Source: Pseudomonadota bacterium
Lineage (GTDB): Bacteria; Pseudomonadota; Alphaproteobacteria; Rhodospirillales; Magnetospirillaceae
Direction of reading: 5' to 3'
DNA length: 64,000 nucleotides
Assembly: GCA_021781575.1 (NCBI GenBank)
Contig: JAJXWP010000005.1
Coordinates: 1 to 64,000, forward strand
Shown here: one piece after another, positions 8,102 through 16,148 of the stretch
Layout of the letters: each line of letters opens with the position of its first letter
Numbering within the stretch: position 1 is the first letter of the stretch
Position numbers and translations under genes: made by a program
The notes under the pieces: generated by a model
The model's input: the letters and a program-made list of their open reading frames with translations, nothing else
Databases searched by the model: none
What the model was told of the DNA's origin: nothing

Positions 8102-9013
8102 TCACTGCACTAGGTCCCAGTACGGCGTGTTGCCATACCAATCGCACAGGAAGTCGACGAAGGCGCGCACCTTGGGCAACAGGTGGCGGGCGGTGGGATA
8201 GACCGCATAGGCGGCGCTATCGGACGGCATATAATCGTTCAGCACCGACACCAGCGTCGACGCCTGCAGGTCGGCGCCGACGATGAAGGTGGGCAGGTAG
8301 CACAGGCCGAGCCCCTTGAGCGCGGCCGCTCGCAGCGCGTCGCCGTTGTTGGCGCGCACCCGGCCGTTGACGTCCACCTGCAGCGCGTCGCCGTCGGCGT
8401 CCTGGAAGCGCCAGGTTCCGGGCGAGGCGGGCAGGGTATAGATCAAACAATCGTGCTGGCCCAGGTCGCGCGGCGTCAACGGTGTGCCGCGCCGCGCCAG
8501 GTAATCCGGGCTGGCGCACACCACCATGCGGACGGGAAACAGGCGCCGCGCGATCAGGCTGGAATCGCTCAGCCGACCGATGCGCACGGCCAGGTCGAAG
8601 CCCTCGTCCACCAGATCGACAACGCGGTCGGACATGGACAGATCCATCTCGACCTAGGGGAAGCGCGTCAGGAAGTCGGGAATGGCCTGGGCCAGGTGCA
8701 GGAAGCCGAAGCTCATCGGCGCGCTGACCCGCAGCCGTCCGCGCGGCGCCGATTGCAGGCTGGACACCGAGGCGTCGGCCTCGCCCAGGTCGGCGAGGAT
8801 GCGCGACACCTGCTCGAAATAGCGCTGCCCCGCTTCGGTCAGCGTCAGCGATTGCGTCGTGCGGTGGAACAGTCGCGCCCCCAGCTCGACCTCCAGCGCC
8901 GAGACCTGGCGGCTGACCACCGATTTCGAGGCCCGCAGGCGGCGCGCCGCCTCTGAAAACGACCTGACTTCGGCGACCCGAACGAAGGCTTCGAGGGCGG
9001 CAAGGCGGTCCAT
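8102..9013 (-). pseudogene. LysR-family regulator interrupted by one in-frame amber codon
   Basis: The N-terminal half (from ATG at 9013) has a LysR helix-turn-helix with SFSEAARRLRASKSVVSRQV near residue 18. It ends at TAG (8654-8656) directly after IPDFLTRFP. The same frame continues without a shift as VEMDLSMSDRVVDLVDEG, the normal LysR effector domain, to 8102. Intact relatives usually have Glu or Gln here, so a single base change explains the stop. All other parts look undamaged, which suggests a very recent mutation, a sequencing error or readthrough. It is divergent from the doxX-pirin-azoR operon, its likely target. Confidence 0.8.
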
Positions 9014-9029
9014 AGCTGTTGCTCCCTTA

Positions 9030-9046
9030 GCAACAATATTGTGCTG
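9030..9046. promoter_or_regulatory. Possible LysR binding dyad
   Basis: AGCAACAATATTGTGCT is a near-perfect palindrome centred on ACAATATTGT (9033-9042), in the 122-bp divergent gap between lysR and doxX. A related ATTGTTGTT follows at about 9057. Position and symmetry fit a LysR site, but binding is only inferred. Confidence 0.4.
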
Positions 9047-9135
9047 ACACGTTGGATTGTTGTTCGCCCTAAGGTAAGGCTAAATGTTGCCAACAGCCCG
9101 GGACCTTTCGGCTTTCTCTCGCAAGGACCAAAATC

Positions 9136-9597
9136 ATGACCATCGTCGCCACCAAGCCCCTGATCCCCGCCCTCCGTCCCCTCACCGACGCGCTGTCGCC
9201 TCTGGCCGAACCACTGGTCCGCGCCACCGCCGGCCTGCTGCTGGTGCCCCACGGCGCCCAGAAGCTGTTCGGCTGGTTCGGCGGTTACGGCGTCGAGGCC
9301 ACCGGCCAGTTCTTTGCCGCCAAGCTGGGCCTGCCGCCGGTTCTGGCGCTGGCCGCCGGTTTAATCGAATTCTTCGGCGGTCTCGCCCTCGCCGCCGGGC
9401 TGGCGACCCGGGTGTCGGCCGCCCTGGTGTTCGGCCTGATGTTCGTCGCCACCGTCCAGGTCCATCTGGGCAACGGCTTCTTCTGGACCTCGGGCGGCTT
9501 CGAATACCCGCTGATGTGGGGCCTGGTCGCCCTTTCCTTCGTCATCCGCGGCGGTGGCCGCTTCTCGCTCGACGCGGTCGTCGGCCGCGATATTTGA
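9136..9597 (+). CDS. DoxX family membrane protein
   Basis: The 153-residue protein has four hydrophobic segments and the DoxX signature LVPHGAQKLFGWFGG near residue 37, followed by GLIEFFGGLALAAGL. DoxX-type proteins are small inner-membrane proteins often placed with pirin and quinone or azo reductases in redox-stress loci. The gene leads an operon with the pirin and azoreductase genes (56- and 28-bp gaps) and is divergent from the damaged lysR. Biochemical role unknown. Confidence 0.85.
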   Translation: MTIVATKPLIPALRPLTDALSPLAEPLVRATAGLLLVPHGAQKLFGWFGGYGVEATGQFFAAKLGLPPVLALAAGLIEFFGGLALAAGLATRVSAALVFGLMFVATVQVHLGNGFFWTSGGFEYPLMWGLVALSFVIRGGGRFSLDAVVGRDI

Positions 9598-9652
9598 GGC
9601 CCCTGCGGCGGGCGCCACTCGCGCCCGCCCGCCGATCCCAGCGAGGTTCTCC

Positions 9653-10354
9653 ATGAACGCCATCCTACGTCCGGCCGAGGAACGCGGCCACGCCAACCAC
9701 GGTTGGCTCGACACCCACCATTCCTTTTCTTTCGCCCACTATTTCGACGCCAGCCACATGGGCTTCCGCTCGCTGCGCGTGATCAACGACGACGTGGTCA
9801 AGCCGGGCACCGGCTTTGCCACCCACGGCCACCGCGATATGGAGATCATCAGCTACGTGGTCAGCGGCGTTCTGGCGCACGAGGACAGCACCGGCGGCAA
9901 GGGCGTCATCCGCCGTGGCGACATCCAGGTGATGTCGGCCGGCACCGGCATCCGCCACAGCGAATACAACGCCTCGCGCCAGGACAATGTCCGCTTCCTG
10001 CAGATCTGGATCCTGCCGCCACGCGAGGGCCTGCCGCCGTCCTACAACCAGCGCACCATTTCCGAGGCCAACAAGCGCAATCGCCTGGCCCTGCTGGCCG
10101 GCCCTGAGAGCAGCGGCGCCGCGCTGCCCATCCACCAGGACGCCCGCACCTATGCGTCGCTGCTGGAAGCCGGCCGGGTGGTGAGCCATCCGCTGCAACC
10201 CGGCCGTGGCGCCTGGGTCCAGGTGGTGGACGGCGCCATCACCGTCAACGGCGTCGTCATGCACGCCGGCGACGGCCTCGCCATCGAGGACGCTGCCGTG
10301 GTGGAGATCCAGGCGGTCTCCGACGCCGAATTCCTGTTGTTCGACCTCGCCTAA
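9653..10354 (+). CDS. Pirin family protein
   Basis: The 233-residue bicupin shows the pirin N-terminal block [21 protein letters not shown], the metal-binding [19 protein letters not shown], and IRHSEYN. These carry the His-His-His-Glu metal site of pirin/YhhW proteins. YhhW and human pirin show quercetin dioxygenase activity in vitro; the natural role here is unknown. The ATG at 9653 is preceded by GCGAGG. It is the second gene of the DoxX-pirin-azoR operon. Confidence 0.88.
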   Translation: MNAILRPAEERGHANHGWLDTHHSFSFAHYFDASHMGFRSLRVINDDVVKPGTGFATHGHRDMEIISYVVSGVLAHEDSTGGKGVIRRGDIQVMSAGTGIRHSEYNASRQDNVRFLQIWILPPREGLPPSYNQRTISEANKRNRLALLAGPESSGAALPIHQDARTYASLLEAGRVVSHPLQPGRGAWVQVVDGAITVNGVVMHAGDGLAIEDAAVVEIQAVSDAEFLLFDLA

Positions 10355-10382
10355 GCGCACCTTTCACGAAAGACCCAAGACC

Positions 10383-10982
10383 ATGAAGATCCTGCAGATC
10401 GATTCCGCCGCCCGCTCGGTCGGCGCCAACTCCACCCGGGTCGCCGACGCCATCGTCGCTCGCCTCAAGGAAAAGACTCCCGCCGCCCTGCTGGAGGTGC
10501 GCGACCTTGCTGCCAACCCGCACCCGGTCCTGGACGAGGCGGCGCTGGGCGCCCTGTTCACGCCAGCCGACCAGCGCACCCCCGAGCAGGCGGCGCGCAT
10601 GGCGCTGGACGACGCGCTGATTGCCCAACTGAAGGCCGCCGACGTGATCGTGCTGGGTGTACCCATGTATAATTTCGGCGTGCCGGTGCAGCTCAAGACC
10701 TGGATCGACGCCATCGCCAAGGCCGGCGTGACCTTCCGCTACACCGAGAATGGCCCCGAGGGTCTGGTGACCGGCAAGAAGGTTTATGTCGGCCTGGCCC
10801 GGGGCGGCATTTACCGCGACACACCGGCCGACTCCCAGGTGCCGTACCTGAAGACGGTGTTCGCTTTCCTCGGCATCACCGACGTGAGCTTCGTCTACGC
10901 CGAAGGCCTGGCGCTGGGCGGCGAGAGCGCCGACAAGGCCTTCGCCAGTGCCCAGGAGCAGATTCGCCAGCTGATCGCCTAA
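10383..10982 (+). CDS. azoR: FMN-dependent NADH azoreductase
   Basis: The 199-residue flavodoxin-like protein matches AzoR in length and in its blocks: [17 protein letters not shown] at the N-terminal phosphate-binding loop, [17 protein letters not shown] at the FMN loop near residue 98, and LARGGIY near residue 139. It reduces azo bonds and quinones with NADH and protects against electrophilic quinones. It is the last gene of the DoxX-pirin-azoR operon and is followed by a strong terminator. Confidence 0.9.
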   Translation: MKILQIDSAARSVGANSTRVADAIVARLKEKTPAALLEVRDLAANPHPVLDEAALGALFTPADQRTPEQAARMALDDALIAQLKAADVIVLGVPMYNFGVPVQLKTWIDAIAKAGVTFRYTENGPEGLVTGKKVYVGLARGGIYRDTPADSQVPYLKTVFAFLGITDVSFVYAEGLALGGESADKAFASAQEQIRQLIA

Positions 10983-10998
10983 GGCCCGCGCGGACGCC

Positions 10999-11034
10999 AA
11001 CGCCCTGCCGTGACCTCACGGCAGGGCGTTTTTT
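10999..11034 (+). terminator. Rho-independent terminator after azoR
   Basis: A 13-bp perfect stem, CGCCCTGCCGTGA at 11001-11013 with TCACGGCAGGGCG at 11016-11028, has a two-base loop and is followed by six T residues. It starts 16 bp after the azoR stop. Confidence 0.92.
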
Positions 11035-11066
11035 GGCCCAACCACGACGGCCCGGTGAAACCGAGG

Positions 11067-11120
11067 AAGGTCCGTTATCTGGAAAGGGCCCCGATCCTCG
11101 GAACGCCCGGAATGGGCGCT
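11067..11120 (+). repeat. TA-array repeat, copy 1
   Basis: This copy runs from AAGGTCCGTTATC to GAATGGGCGCT. The family is about 54 bp long, starts near AAGGTCCGCTATC, has a central CGGCGCCGA-like palindrome, and ends with a small hairpin CGCCC-N5-GGGCG. This copy precedes the TumE/TumA pair and marks the left end of the toxin-antitoxin array. Confidence 0.7.
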
Positions 11121-11233
11121 CTTTTGGCGGCCCGCCAGCAGGTTCAAAATCGCGGGCAGGATACCTGCTTTGGCGAAGTGTATGGCCAACGCCGCGATTG
11201 ACCGGCCCGCCCGGCGTTGGTATAAACACCAAC

Positions 11234-11518
11234 ATGTCCGCACGGCTGATCCTCCGAGAACGAACCCAGCTTGCGGAAGATCGGTTTATCGAAGTCGTCG
11301 TTTGGGAAGTGCCGGCCGCTATTCCCGGTTCGGCCCACGCCTTCAAATACCGACTGGCCTTCGTGGTTGAGGAGATTTGCGTCTTTCGGTACGACAACGA
11401 AGCCGGCAAAGGTGATCATAAGCACGTCGGTGATGCCGAGATTCCTTACCGTTTTACGACGGTCGAGCAATTGTTGAAAGATTTTCGCCTCGACGTCCTG
11501 AATTGGAGGCCGATATGA
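11234..11518 (+). CDS. tumE: TumE-family toxin (DUF6516)
   Basis: The 94-residue protein resembles the DUF6516/TumE toxins: an N-terminal RFIEVVVWEVP strand, then YRLAFVV, a RYDNEAGKGDHKH motif near residue 54 rich in charged and His residues, and FTTVEQLLKDF. Such toxins pair with a small HTH antitoxin. The downstream gene starts within its last codons (ATGA, 4-bp overlap), so the toxin comes first, the reverse of the usual order but common for this family. The ATG at 11234 gives the family start. Confidence 0.75.
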   Translation: MSARLILRERTQLAEDRFIEVVVWEVPAAIPGSAHAFKYRLAFVVEEICVFRYDNEAGKGDHKHVGDAEIPYRFTTVEQLLKDFRLDVLNWRPI

Positions 11519-11856
11519 GCATGGTAACGATCGGCATTGCCTCACTTGACCAGTCACTTGACCGAGCCCGCCGCGCACTGCATGGCGAGGAGCAGGGCAA
11601 CTTCATCACCTTCGCGTCACACGAGCTGATGCTGAAGACCCTGACCCCCAAGCGCTGGGAATTGATCAAGGCGATGGCGGGAATGGGTCCGATATCTATC
11701 CGCGAAGCGGCCAGACGGACCAACCGCGACGTAAAATCCGTTCACGGTGACGTTCAAGTATTGCTTAAGGCCGGGGTTATCGACCGAACCGAAGATGGTC
11801 GAATCGTATTCCCGTTCGAGGAAATTCACGTCGATTTTGTTGTCCGCGCGGCCTGA
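11515..11856 (+). CDS. tumA: HTH antitoxin of the TumE/TumA pair
   Basis: The 113-residue protein has a winged-helix region near residues 50-90 (ISIREAARRTNRDVKSVHGD, then VLLKAGVIDRTEDGRIVFPF), of the HVO_A0114/MarR-like type that accompanies DUF6516 toxins. Its ATG overlaps the toxin stop in ATGA, so translation is coupled. An upstream TTG at 11503 lies inside the toxin frame and is not needed. It probably neutralises the toxin and represses the operon. Confidence 0.72.
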   Translation: MSMVTIGIASLDQSLDRARRALHGEEQGNFITFASHELMLKTLTPKRWELIKAMAGMGPISIREAARRTNRDVKSVHGDVQVLLKAGVIDRTEDGRIVFPFEEIHVDFVVRAA

Positions 11857-11952
11857 CGGCTAGACACGGAAGCGCCGCCGGTTGGGGGCGCGGCGACGGT
11901 CTTGTGATTGGTTGCACGCAAGATTTGGATGGCCTGTATGACCGCTTTCGCG

Positions 11953-11990
11953 CGCGGCGATATCGCCACGCAACGCCCGGAATGGGCGCG
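11953..11990 (+). repeat. TA-array repeat, copy 2 (3' half only)
   Basis: Only the 3' half of the repeat family is clear: CAACGCCCGGAATGGGCGCG at 11971-11990, with the terminal hairpin CGCCC-GGAAT-GGGCG intact. The upstream half is diverged. It separates the TumE/TumA pair from the first VapBC pair. Confidence 0.5.
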
Positions 11991-12076
11991 AGGGAGCCAT
12001 GGCAGGTCGACGATCAGATGTGCCAAGGTGACGCTGGCCCGACCTGATCACACCGGAAAGCCGGCTGCGCTATCGC

Positions 12077-12124
12077 ATATCCCATTGACATATCATGCGA
12101 CGGGATATACATGGCGCATATCCC
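12077..12124. promoter_or_regulatory. vapBC-1 promoter and operator
   Basis: GCATATCCC occurs at 12075-12083 and 12116-12124, with an inverted GGGATAT at 12102-12108 between them. TTGACA (12085-12090) and TATACA (12106-12111) form a possible promoter with a short 15-bp spacer inside the same block. The arrangement suggests autorepression by VapBC. It starts about 64 bp upstream of the antitoxin ATG. Confidence 0.55.
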
Positions 12125-12140
12125 TACAGCCGGAGCAGCC

Positions 12141-12362
12141 ATGACGCGCACAACCCTCTTCCAAAGCAACCGATCACAAGCCGTCCGCTTGCCGAAGGAC
12201 GTCGCTTTTCCCGAAGGAGTGAAAGACGTGGCAATCCTTCGCGATGGAGCGCGCCGGGTGATCGTTCCGGCCAACGCGATCTGGGACGACTTCTTTGCCG
12301 CTGCGGGCATCGATTTGCCGGAACGTGAACAGCCGCCTATGCAGCAGAGGGAGAGCCTGTAA
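12141..12362 (+). CDS. vapB: VapB-type antitoxin (AbrB/MazE fold), module 1
   Basis: The 73-residue protein begins TRTTLFQSNRSQAVRLPKD, a typical swapped-hairpin AbrB-like DNA-binding strand of VapB/VagC antitoxins, followed by a short acidic toxin-binding tail. It is directly followed by the toxin GTG with no gap. The ATG at 12141 is used; an in-frame ATG at 12111 would fall within the operator. Confidence 0.85.
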   Translation: MTRTTLFQSNRSQAVRLPKDVAFPEGVKDVAILRDGARRVIVPANAIWDDFFAAAGIDLPEREQPPMQQRESL

Positions 12363-12779
12363 GTGCTCCGGTACATGCTCGACACCAACCTCTGTATCCG
12401 CGTTCTACGCGACCGCCCGGCTGGCCTACGCGAACGCTTCAATGCCGAGGCAGCGGCGCTCTGCATCTCGACGGTTACATTGGCGGAGCTATTTTTTGGA
12501 GCCGAGAAATCTGCCAAACCGGTCGAAAACAGGCAGCAGGTTGAGGCTTTCGCGGCGCGTCTTGAGGTGCTCCCTTTCGACAGTGACGCAGCAGCGCATT
12601 TCGGAGATATCCGTGCCGATCTCGCTCGCCGCGGCCAAGTAATCGGCCCCTACGATTTGATGATTGCCGGACACGCCCGCAGCCGCGGATTGATTGTCGT
12701 CACCGGCAATCTTGGGGAATTCGATCGTGTCGATGGATTGCGCACCGAAGACTGGCTCGCACCTTCGGCAATGCGGTGA
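12363..12779 (+). CDS. vapC: VapC-type PIN-domain toxin, module 1
   Basis: The 138-residue PIN protein begins with YMLDTNLCIRVLRDRP (first catalytic Asp), has STVTLAELFFGAEKS (Glu), and ends with GPYDLMIAGHARSRGLIVVTGN, which holds the last acidic pair, so the metal site is complete. VapC toxins cleave tRNA or rRNA. Translation starts at a GTG immediately after the antitoxin stop, or at an internal ATG at 12375. Confidence 0.88.
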   Translation: MLRYMLDTNLCIRVLRDRPAGLRERFNAEAAALCISTVTLAELFFGAEKSAKPVENRQQVEAFAARLEVLPFDSDAAAHFGDIRADLARRGQVIGPYDLMIAGHARSRGLIVVTGNLGEFDRVDGLRTEDWLAPSAMR

Positions 12780-12828
12780 AGTGATTACGGCTGTATAGTC
12801 CGCAACAACTGGCCGAGCTATTTAGGGC

Positions 12829-12882
12829 AAGGTCCGCTATCGGAATTCGGCGCCGACCTCCTGAACGTCCTCCATGGGCGCT
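12829..12882 (+). repeat. TA-array repeat, copy 3
   Basis: A full-length copy, from AAGGTCCGCTATCGGAATTC to TCCATGGGCGCT, with central TCGGCGCCGA. Its 3' end overlaps the last codon of the convergent PemK-type toxin: the CTA at 12881-12883 read on the minus strand is that gene's TAG stop. Confidence 0.75.
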
Positions 12883-13321
12883 ACTCGGTCCGTGGGACCA
12901 ATCGGCTCCGCTGCTTGTCACGATTCGCGAGGTAGGACCGAGCGACCTGCCTGAGCAGGCCTTCCGGCACGCGCCCATAGATCATCGTGGTCGGCGTGCG
13001 GCCGGGCACGGGTCGAATGTCCGGCCCTGGCCAGATAAAGGAATTGGCTTCCGTCGTCACGATCCAGGACGGTGCATCATCAAGACCCAGGCGGTACTTG
13101 ACGTCTTGCGGGAAAGGCACGGCGTCGGCGGCATCGGCCGGCAGCGTGTGGGTGACCGCAAGGACGAGGACCTCTGTGGTTTCCTCGGTCTCCTTGATCG
13201 ACAAGGCGAGCACAAGGGCGGGGCGATCCTTCCGACCTTCTTCCTGCCCGCGGGCATTCTCATCCGCCCAGAGATAGGAATACCGGATGACCGACCCGCG
13301 CTGGGGCGCGGTTCCGCTCAA
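12881..13321 (-). CDS. PemK/MazF-like toxin
   Basis: The 146-residue protein resembles PemK-like growth inhibitors: an N-terminal GSVIRYSYLW strand, RKDRPALVLAL near residue 30, VLVLAVTHT, and the block VPFPQDVKYRLGLDDAPSWI. It probably cuts mRNA. The antitoxin gene overlaps it by 4 bp upstream. The TAG stop lies within the end of repeat copy 3, so the cassette edge coincides with the gene end. Confidence 0.75.
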   Translation of the reverse strand: MSGTAPQRGSVIRYSYLWADENARGQEEGRKDRPALVLALSIKETEETTEVLVLAVTHTLPADAADAVPFPQDVKYRLGLDDAPSWIVTTEANSFIWPGPDIRPVPGRTPTTMIYGRVPEGLLRQVARSYLANRDKQRSRLVPRTE

Positions 13322-13563
13322 TTCTCCTCACTGCCGGCGAGGGCTTCGATATCCTTGAGAAAATGCTCAGGGGTATCGGCAGCGAGAAATGCCTGCTGAT
13401 CCCGCTTCTTCAGCCGCTCATACTCTTCCACGGAGATGAGGACATTGCGTGGCCGCCCGTTCCTGGTGACGACGACCGGCTGACCAAGCGCGACATCGCT
13501 GTAATGTGAGAACTGGCGCACAAGGTCTCCGGCGGTGGTTACGACACGCTCAGGCGTCTTCAT
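13318..13563 (-). CDS. Phd/YefM-type antitoxin
   Basis: The 81-residue protein has the Phd/YefM fold: VVTTAGDLVRQFSHYSDVAL, then PVVVTRNGRPRNVLISVEEYERL. The C-terminal half (after residue 50) is the flexible toxin-binding tail. It is translated from an ATG with GCGAGG upstream and overlaps the toxin start by 4 bp. It should neutralise the adjacent PemK-like toxin and autorepress. Confidence 0.85.
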   Translation of the reverse strand: MKTPERVVTTAGDLVRQFSHYSDVALGQPVVVTRNGRPRNVLISVEEYERLKKRDQQAFLAADTPEHFLKDIEALAGSEEN

Positions 13564-13588
13564 GGTGGACCTCGCTCGATCACATCAA

Positions 13589-13603
13589 TGCAGATAATAT
13601 GCA
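13589..13603. promoter_or_regulatory. Possible operator of the Phd/PemK module
   Basis: TGCA-GATAATA-TGCA is a short dyad 26 bp upstream of the antitoxin start, in an AT-rich patch (to about 13616) with several TATA-like words in an otherwise GC-rich region. A promoter and autorepressor site are inferred from position. Confidence 0.4.
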
Positions 13604-13642
13604 AAATATGTATAGCACGGTAAATATCAAGCCGTTTGGCCC

Positions 13643-13696
13643 GACGTCCGCTATCCGGAATCGGTGCTGAGCCCCGCAACGCCCGTCATGGGCGCT
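13643..13696 (+). repeat. TA-array repeat, copy 4
   Basis: It begins GACGTCCGCTATCCGGAATC and ends with the hairpin GCCC-GTCAT-GGGC followed by GCT. It lies between the Phd antitoxin promoter and the second VapC gene, in the same orientation as the other copies. Confidence 0.72.
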
Positions 13697-13725
13697 GAAC
13701 GCCATGTCTGCTTGTCGCATGCCAA

Positions 13726-14139
13726 TCAGAAATCCCAAGGAGAAATCAGATCAAGACCTGTCGTGCGAAAATCCGTAAGGTTGCGAGTGGCAAGGCGCCC
13801 GCCATTAACCCGGGCGATAGCGGCAATCATGCCATCGGGTGCGGACATGCCAAGCCCCTGCCGAGATGCCGCGCCCATGATCTCGCCATAGGCCAGGGCT
13901 GCCTCTTCCGTCAGCCCGAAGATCCTGTCGGCAAAGCGGTGCCGCCAGTCGGCAAGCCCCTGCTCTATCCGGACCGCTCGCTGATCGGGTTGAATCTTCG
14001 CGATACCGAAGGCAATCTCGGCGATGGTAACAGTCGGCAGGGCCAGTTCGGCATCGTACCGGACAAGCCACGCGATCACTGCCGGGGCGGGCGACTTGCG
14101 CAGGGTCTCCGAGACAACGTTGGTATCGAGGAAAATCAC
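13726..14139 (-). CDS. vapC: VapC-type PIN-domain toxin, module 2
   Basis: The 137-residue protein begins MIFLDTNVVSETLRKSP, has PTVTIAEIAFGIAKI, and later SAPDGMIAAIARVNGG and LATRNLTDF. These hold the acidic residues of the PIN active site in FitB/VapC order. It overlaps its antitoxin by 4 bp. Likely target is tRNA or rRNA. Confidence 0.88.
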   Translation of the reverse strand: MIFLDTNVVSETLRKSPAPAVIAWLVRYDAELALPTVTIAEIAFGIAKIQPDQRAVRIEQGLADWRHRFADRIFGLTEEAALAYGEIMGAASRQGLGMSAPDGMIAAIARVNGGRLATRNLTDFRTTGLDLISPWDF

Positions 14140-14384
14140 AGGTCGGGACCCGAATGGGCGCGCCGCGCCTCCCGGATGACGGCGTCAAGGTCGACATCCG
14201 TTCCGTAGTTTGCCGACAGCCGCGCATAGAAAGAGGATGCCGGCTCACGTCCTATTTCGCGGATCTCATAGGCTTCCAACGCACGCTCGACGACATCGGC
14301 GATCGACCGCTTCTGACGCCGTGCGAGGCGGTGGGCAAGTTCGCGCGCCTTGGCGCTGCGAACGGAAAGCTGAGGTTCGGCCAT
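14136..14384 (-). CDS. vapB: VapB/FitA-type antitoxin, module 2
   Basis: The 82-residue protein has a ribbon-helix-helix-like N-terminus, PQLSVRSAKARELAHRLARR, and a C-terminal tail for toxin binding. The start at 14384 is preferred to the upstream ATG at 14396 because GGAG lies 6 bases before it. It overlaps the toxin start by 4 bp. Confidence 0.75.
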   Translation of the reverse strand: MAEPQLSVRSAKARELAHRLARRQKRSIADVVERALEAYEIREIGREPASSFYARLSANYGTDVDLDAVIREARRAHSGPDL

Positions 14385-14748
14385 GAGTGTCTCCATTCTT
14401 TGGAAGAAAGATATCTCCTGTCTCTGAAGCCATCAAGGTGGCAGACGACGATTTGATGGCTGAAGATGGCTCACCGCAAGGTTCATCGGGGGGCCGGGAT
14501 TTGGGCCTGCGGAATGATCGGTTTCGGGCACCATGATATCGCTCAAGAATGACGCATAAGGGCGCGCTGCCGCTACGACTGGACCGGGACAATTTCACTC
14601 TGACCCGGAATTTGCTCATACAAGGCTATCGTCGATATGCCGTACCAGCATTCTGCCAACGTGAGGACAGACGGTAAAATATCCCGCTTCCATCTCGTTG
14701 GCCGGACTTGCCCGGCTGGCTCTCGGTGGATTCGCGGGGACACAGACC
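14385..14748. other. Gene-free stretch between VapB-2 and the nuclease-like gene
   Basis: About 360 bp without a supported gene. It holds the vapBC-2 promoter side (palindrome AGATATCT at 14409-14416). Further right, near 14583-14610, is a CGGGACAATTTCACTCTGACCC-type word that looks like an insertion-sequence scar. No repeat copy of the array family is visible. Confidence 0.4.
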
Positions 14749-15324
14749 ATGAAACGCGGAGTTGTGCCCGAGGAGTCCGATTTGGCGACCCTGAAGGACA
14801 TTGCGGCTGAAGCGGCCGCCGGAGCCGCTGACGACTTTACGATTGCCGAGCGCTTTAGCGACATGCACGAGGTCGTCATGCAGATGAGGCCGTATTTCGC
14901 GTTGCGCGAGAAGTATCGGATGCTGCCGGAACAAAGCATTGAGGCGATTTGCGAAAGGACTAACGTGTCCACGAATCACCACTCGCTGGCCGGGATCGGC
15001 GTGGTCGATCTCGTGGTGCTGGATGAACGGAGCGTCATTGGCGTTGTTGAGTTCAAACGCTGGAAGCCGTGCGATCGGGACAGGGAGAGGATCGACGGCA
15101 TCATGGCGGCCATTCCTACTTGCCGATTTGGCGCTCGAATGACCCTGGTTCAATTGACCACCGATCGAAAGTGGCTTGCCGAACTGGAGCGGGAGTGGGG
15201 CGCGGCGGAGCGGACAAGGAACCGATTCTTTTCCGTTGACATTGATGGGCCGAAGGACAGCCGAGGCTACACATACGCGATCGCAGTCCAGGCTACTCTC
15301 CGCCCAGCGAACGGGATGTCCTGA
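14749..15324 (+). CDS. Unknown protein with a possible PD-(D/E)XK motif
   Basis: I do not recognise this 191-residue protein. Its middle reads GVVDLVVLDERSVIGVVEFKRW: an Asp on a strand, then E-x-K on the next strand, the pattern of PD-(D/E)XK nuclease-fold proteins. The N-terminal half is helical. No antitoxin-like partner overlaps it. It sits inside the toxin-antitoxin array between VapBC-2 and MazEF, so a defence or toxin role is possible but unproven. A longer TTG start at 14698 is an alternative. Confidence 0.55.
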   Translation: MKRGVVPEESDLATLKDIAAEAAAGAADDFTIAERFSDMHEVVMQMRPYFALREKYRMLPEQSIEAICERTNVSTNHHSLAGIGVVDLVVLDERSVIGVVEFKRWKPCDRDRERIDGIMAAIPTCRFGARMTLVQLTTDRKWLAELEREWGAAERTRNRFFSVDIDGPKDSRGYTYAIAVQATLRPANGMS

Positions 15325-15504
15325 TGGCCCACGAGGTATGCGGGGGCGTTGTCGATTTCGTGCCGCCGGGTATCGCGGGACGGAACGGGCTCCGCCGGAT
15401 CAACCGCAGCGGACGGCCCGGAGATTTTCGCCGTTTCTCGCCACCACCGTCGACAATCTTGTCGATCTCGTACGCAGTCGCTCGATTTCCCCGCCGATAA
15501 GAGC

Positions 15505-15557
15505 AAGGTCCGCTCTCGACCACCGCAGTCAGGCTTGTGAACGCCCGAAATGGGCAC
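15505..15557 (+). repeat. TA-array repeat, copy 5
   Basis: It starts AAGGTCCGCTCTCGACC and ends GAACGCCCGAAATGGGCAC, with the terminal hairpin CGCCC-GAAAT-GGGC intact but the central palindrome diverged. It separates the nuclease-like gene from the MazF gene. Confidence 0.6.
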
Positions 15558-15609
15558 GAAATGGCCGGAAACGCCCCCTTCGCTTCCGGCGAAATCCAGC
15601 GTGGTCGGG

Positions 15610-15939
15610 TCAGTCGGCAAGGCCCATGACGAATGCCACTGCCGCATCGAGCCTCAGAATTTCCTCGGTAGTTAGCCGGCCGATCACTTGGCCGATGCGT
15701 TCCCGTTTCACTGTGACCGGCTTATCCACCATTATTTGCGACCTGCCGTGGAGGCCATTTGCTTCGGTTGGTTCAACCGTGATCCGGAAATCGGGCGCAT
15801 CCACCAAGTCGGACGTCATCTGGCAGATCACAACCGATGCGTGACTTTGTGGAAACGCATCGGTTTGGACAATAACGGCAGGGCGGGGCTTGCCATAATC
15901 GCCGGCGGCCGCGACAATCACGACGTCACCGCGGCGCAT
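15610..15939 (-). CDS. mazF: MazF-type mRNA interferase
   Basis: The 109-residue protein begins MRRGDVVIVAAAGDYGKPRPAVIVQ, a classic MazF/PemK start with the substrate-binding Arg-Pro segment, and continues with a QMTSDL block. It probably cleaves mRNA at short sequences. The ATG at 15939 overlaps the antitoxin end by 14 bp; longer in-frame starts up to 16056 are rejected because they would lie deep within the antitoxin gene. Confidence 0.87.
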   Translation of the reverse strand: MRRGDVVIVAAAGDYGKPRPAVIVQTDAFPQSHASVVICQMTSDLVDAPDFRITVEPTEANGLHGRSQIMVDKPVTVKRERIGQVIGRLTTEEILRLDAAVAFVMGLAD

Positions 15940-16132
15940 CGAACTCCGAGACCTCCTCGATCCACTCCAATGCGGCGCGCTCGGCGGCCAGCGACAACCT
16001 GGCAACCTGGTCAGCGATCCGCCGGCGCGTGATTTCCGCCCTGGCATCAGGCACAACGAGCCGGACTTCCCTCAGGCCTTCGCGGCGTCGGCGAGCCCGC
16101 ATGGCCCGCATCCGCTCCGCAGTCGACGTCAT
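15926..16132 (-). CDS. mazE: MazE-family antitoxin
   Basis: The 68-residue protein is rich in Arg at the N-terminus (RMRAMRARRRREG), followed by LREVRLVVPDARA and a helical, acidic C-terminal tail for toxin binding, like the short antitoxin MazE family. The ATG at 16132 is chosen because GCGAGG lies 6-8 bases upstream; an ATG at 16147 has no ribosome site and abuts the operator. It pairs with the overlapping mazF. Confidence 0.75.
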   Translation of the reverse strand: MTSTAERMRAMRARRRREGLREVRLVVPDARAEITRRRIADQVARLSLAAERAALEWIEEVSEFDAPR

Positions 16133-16148
16133 CACACACCTCGCCATT

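Noticed and set aside
14144-14163. Additional array repeat copy at CGAATGGGCGCG
   Set aside because: Only about ten bases agree and they are coding bases of the vapB-2 C-terminus; treated as chance.
14583-14610. Insertion-sequence end near GGGACAATTTCACTCTGACC
   Set aside because: The word looks like an IS scar, but there is no transposase remnant, no partner end and no target duplication, so it is only mentioned.
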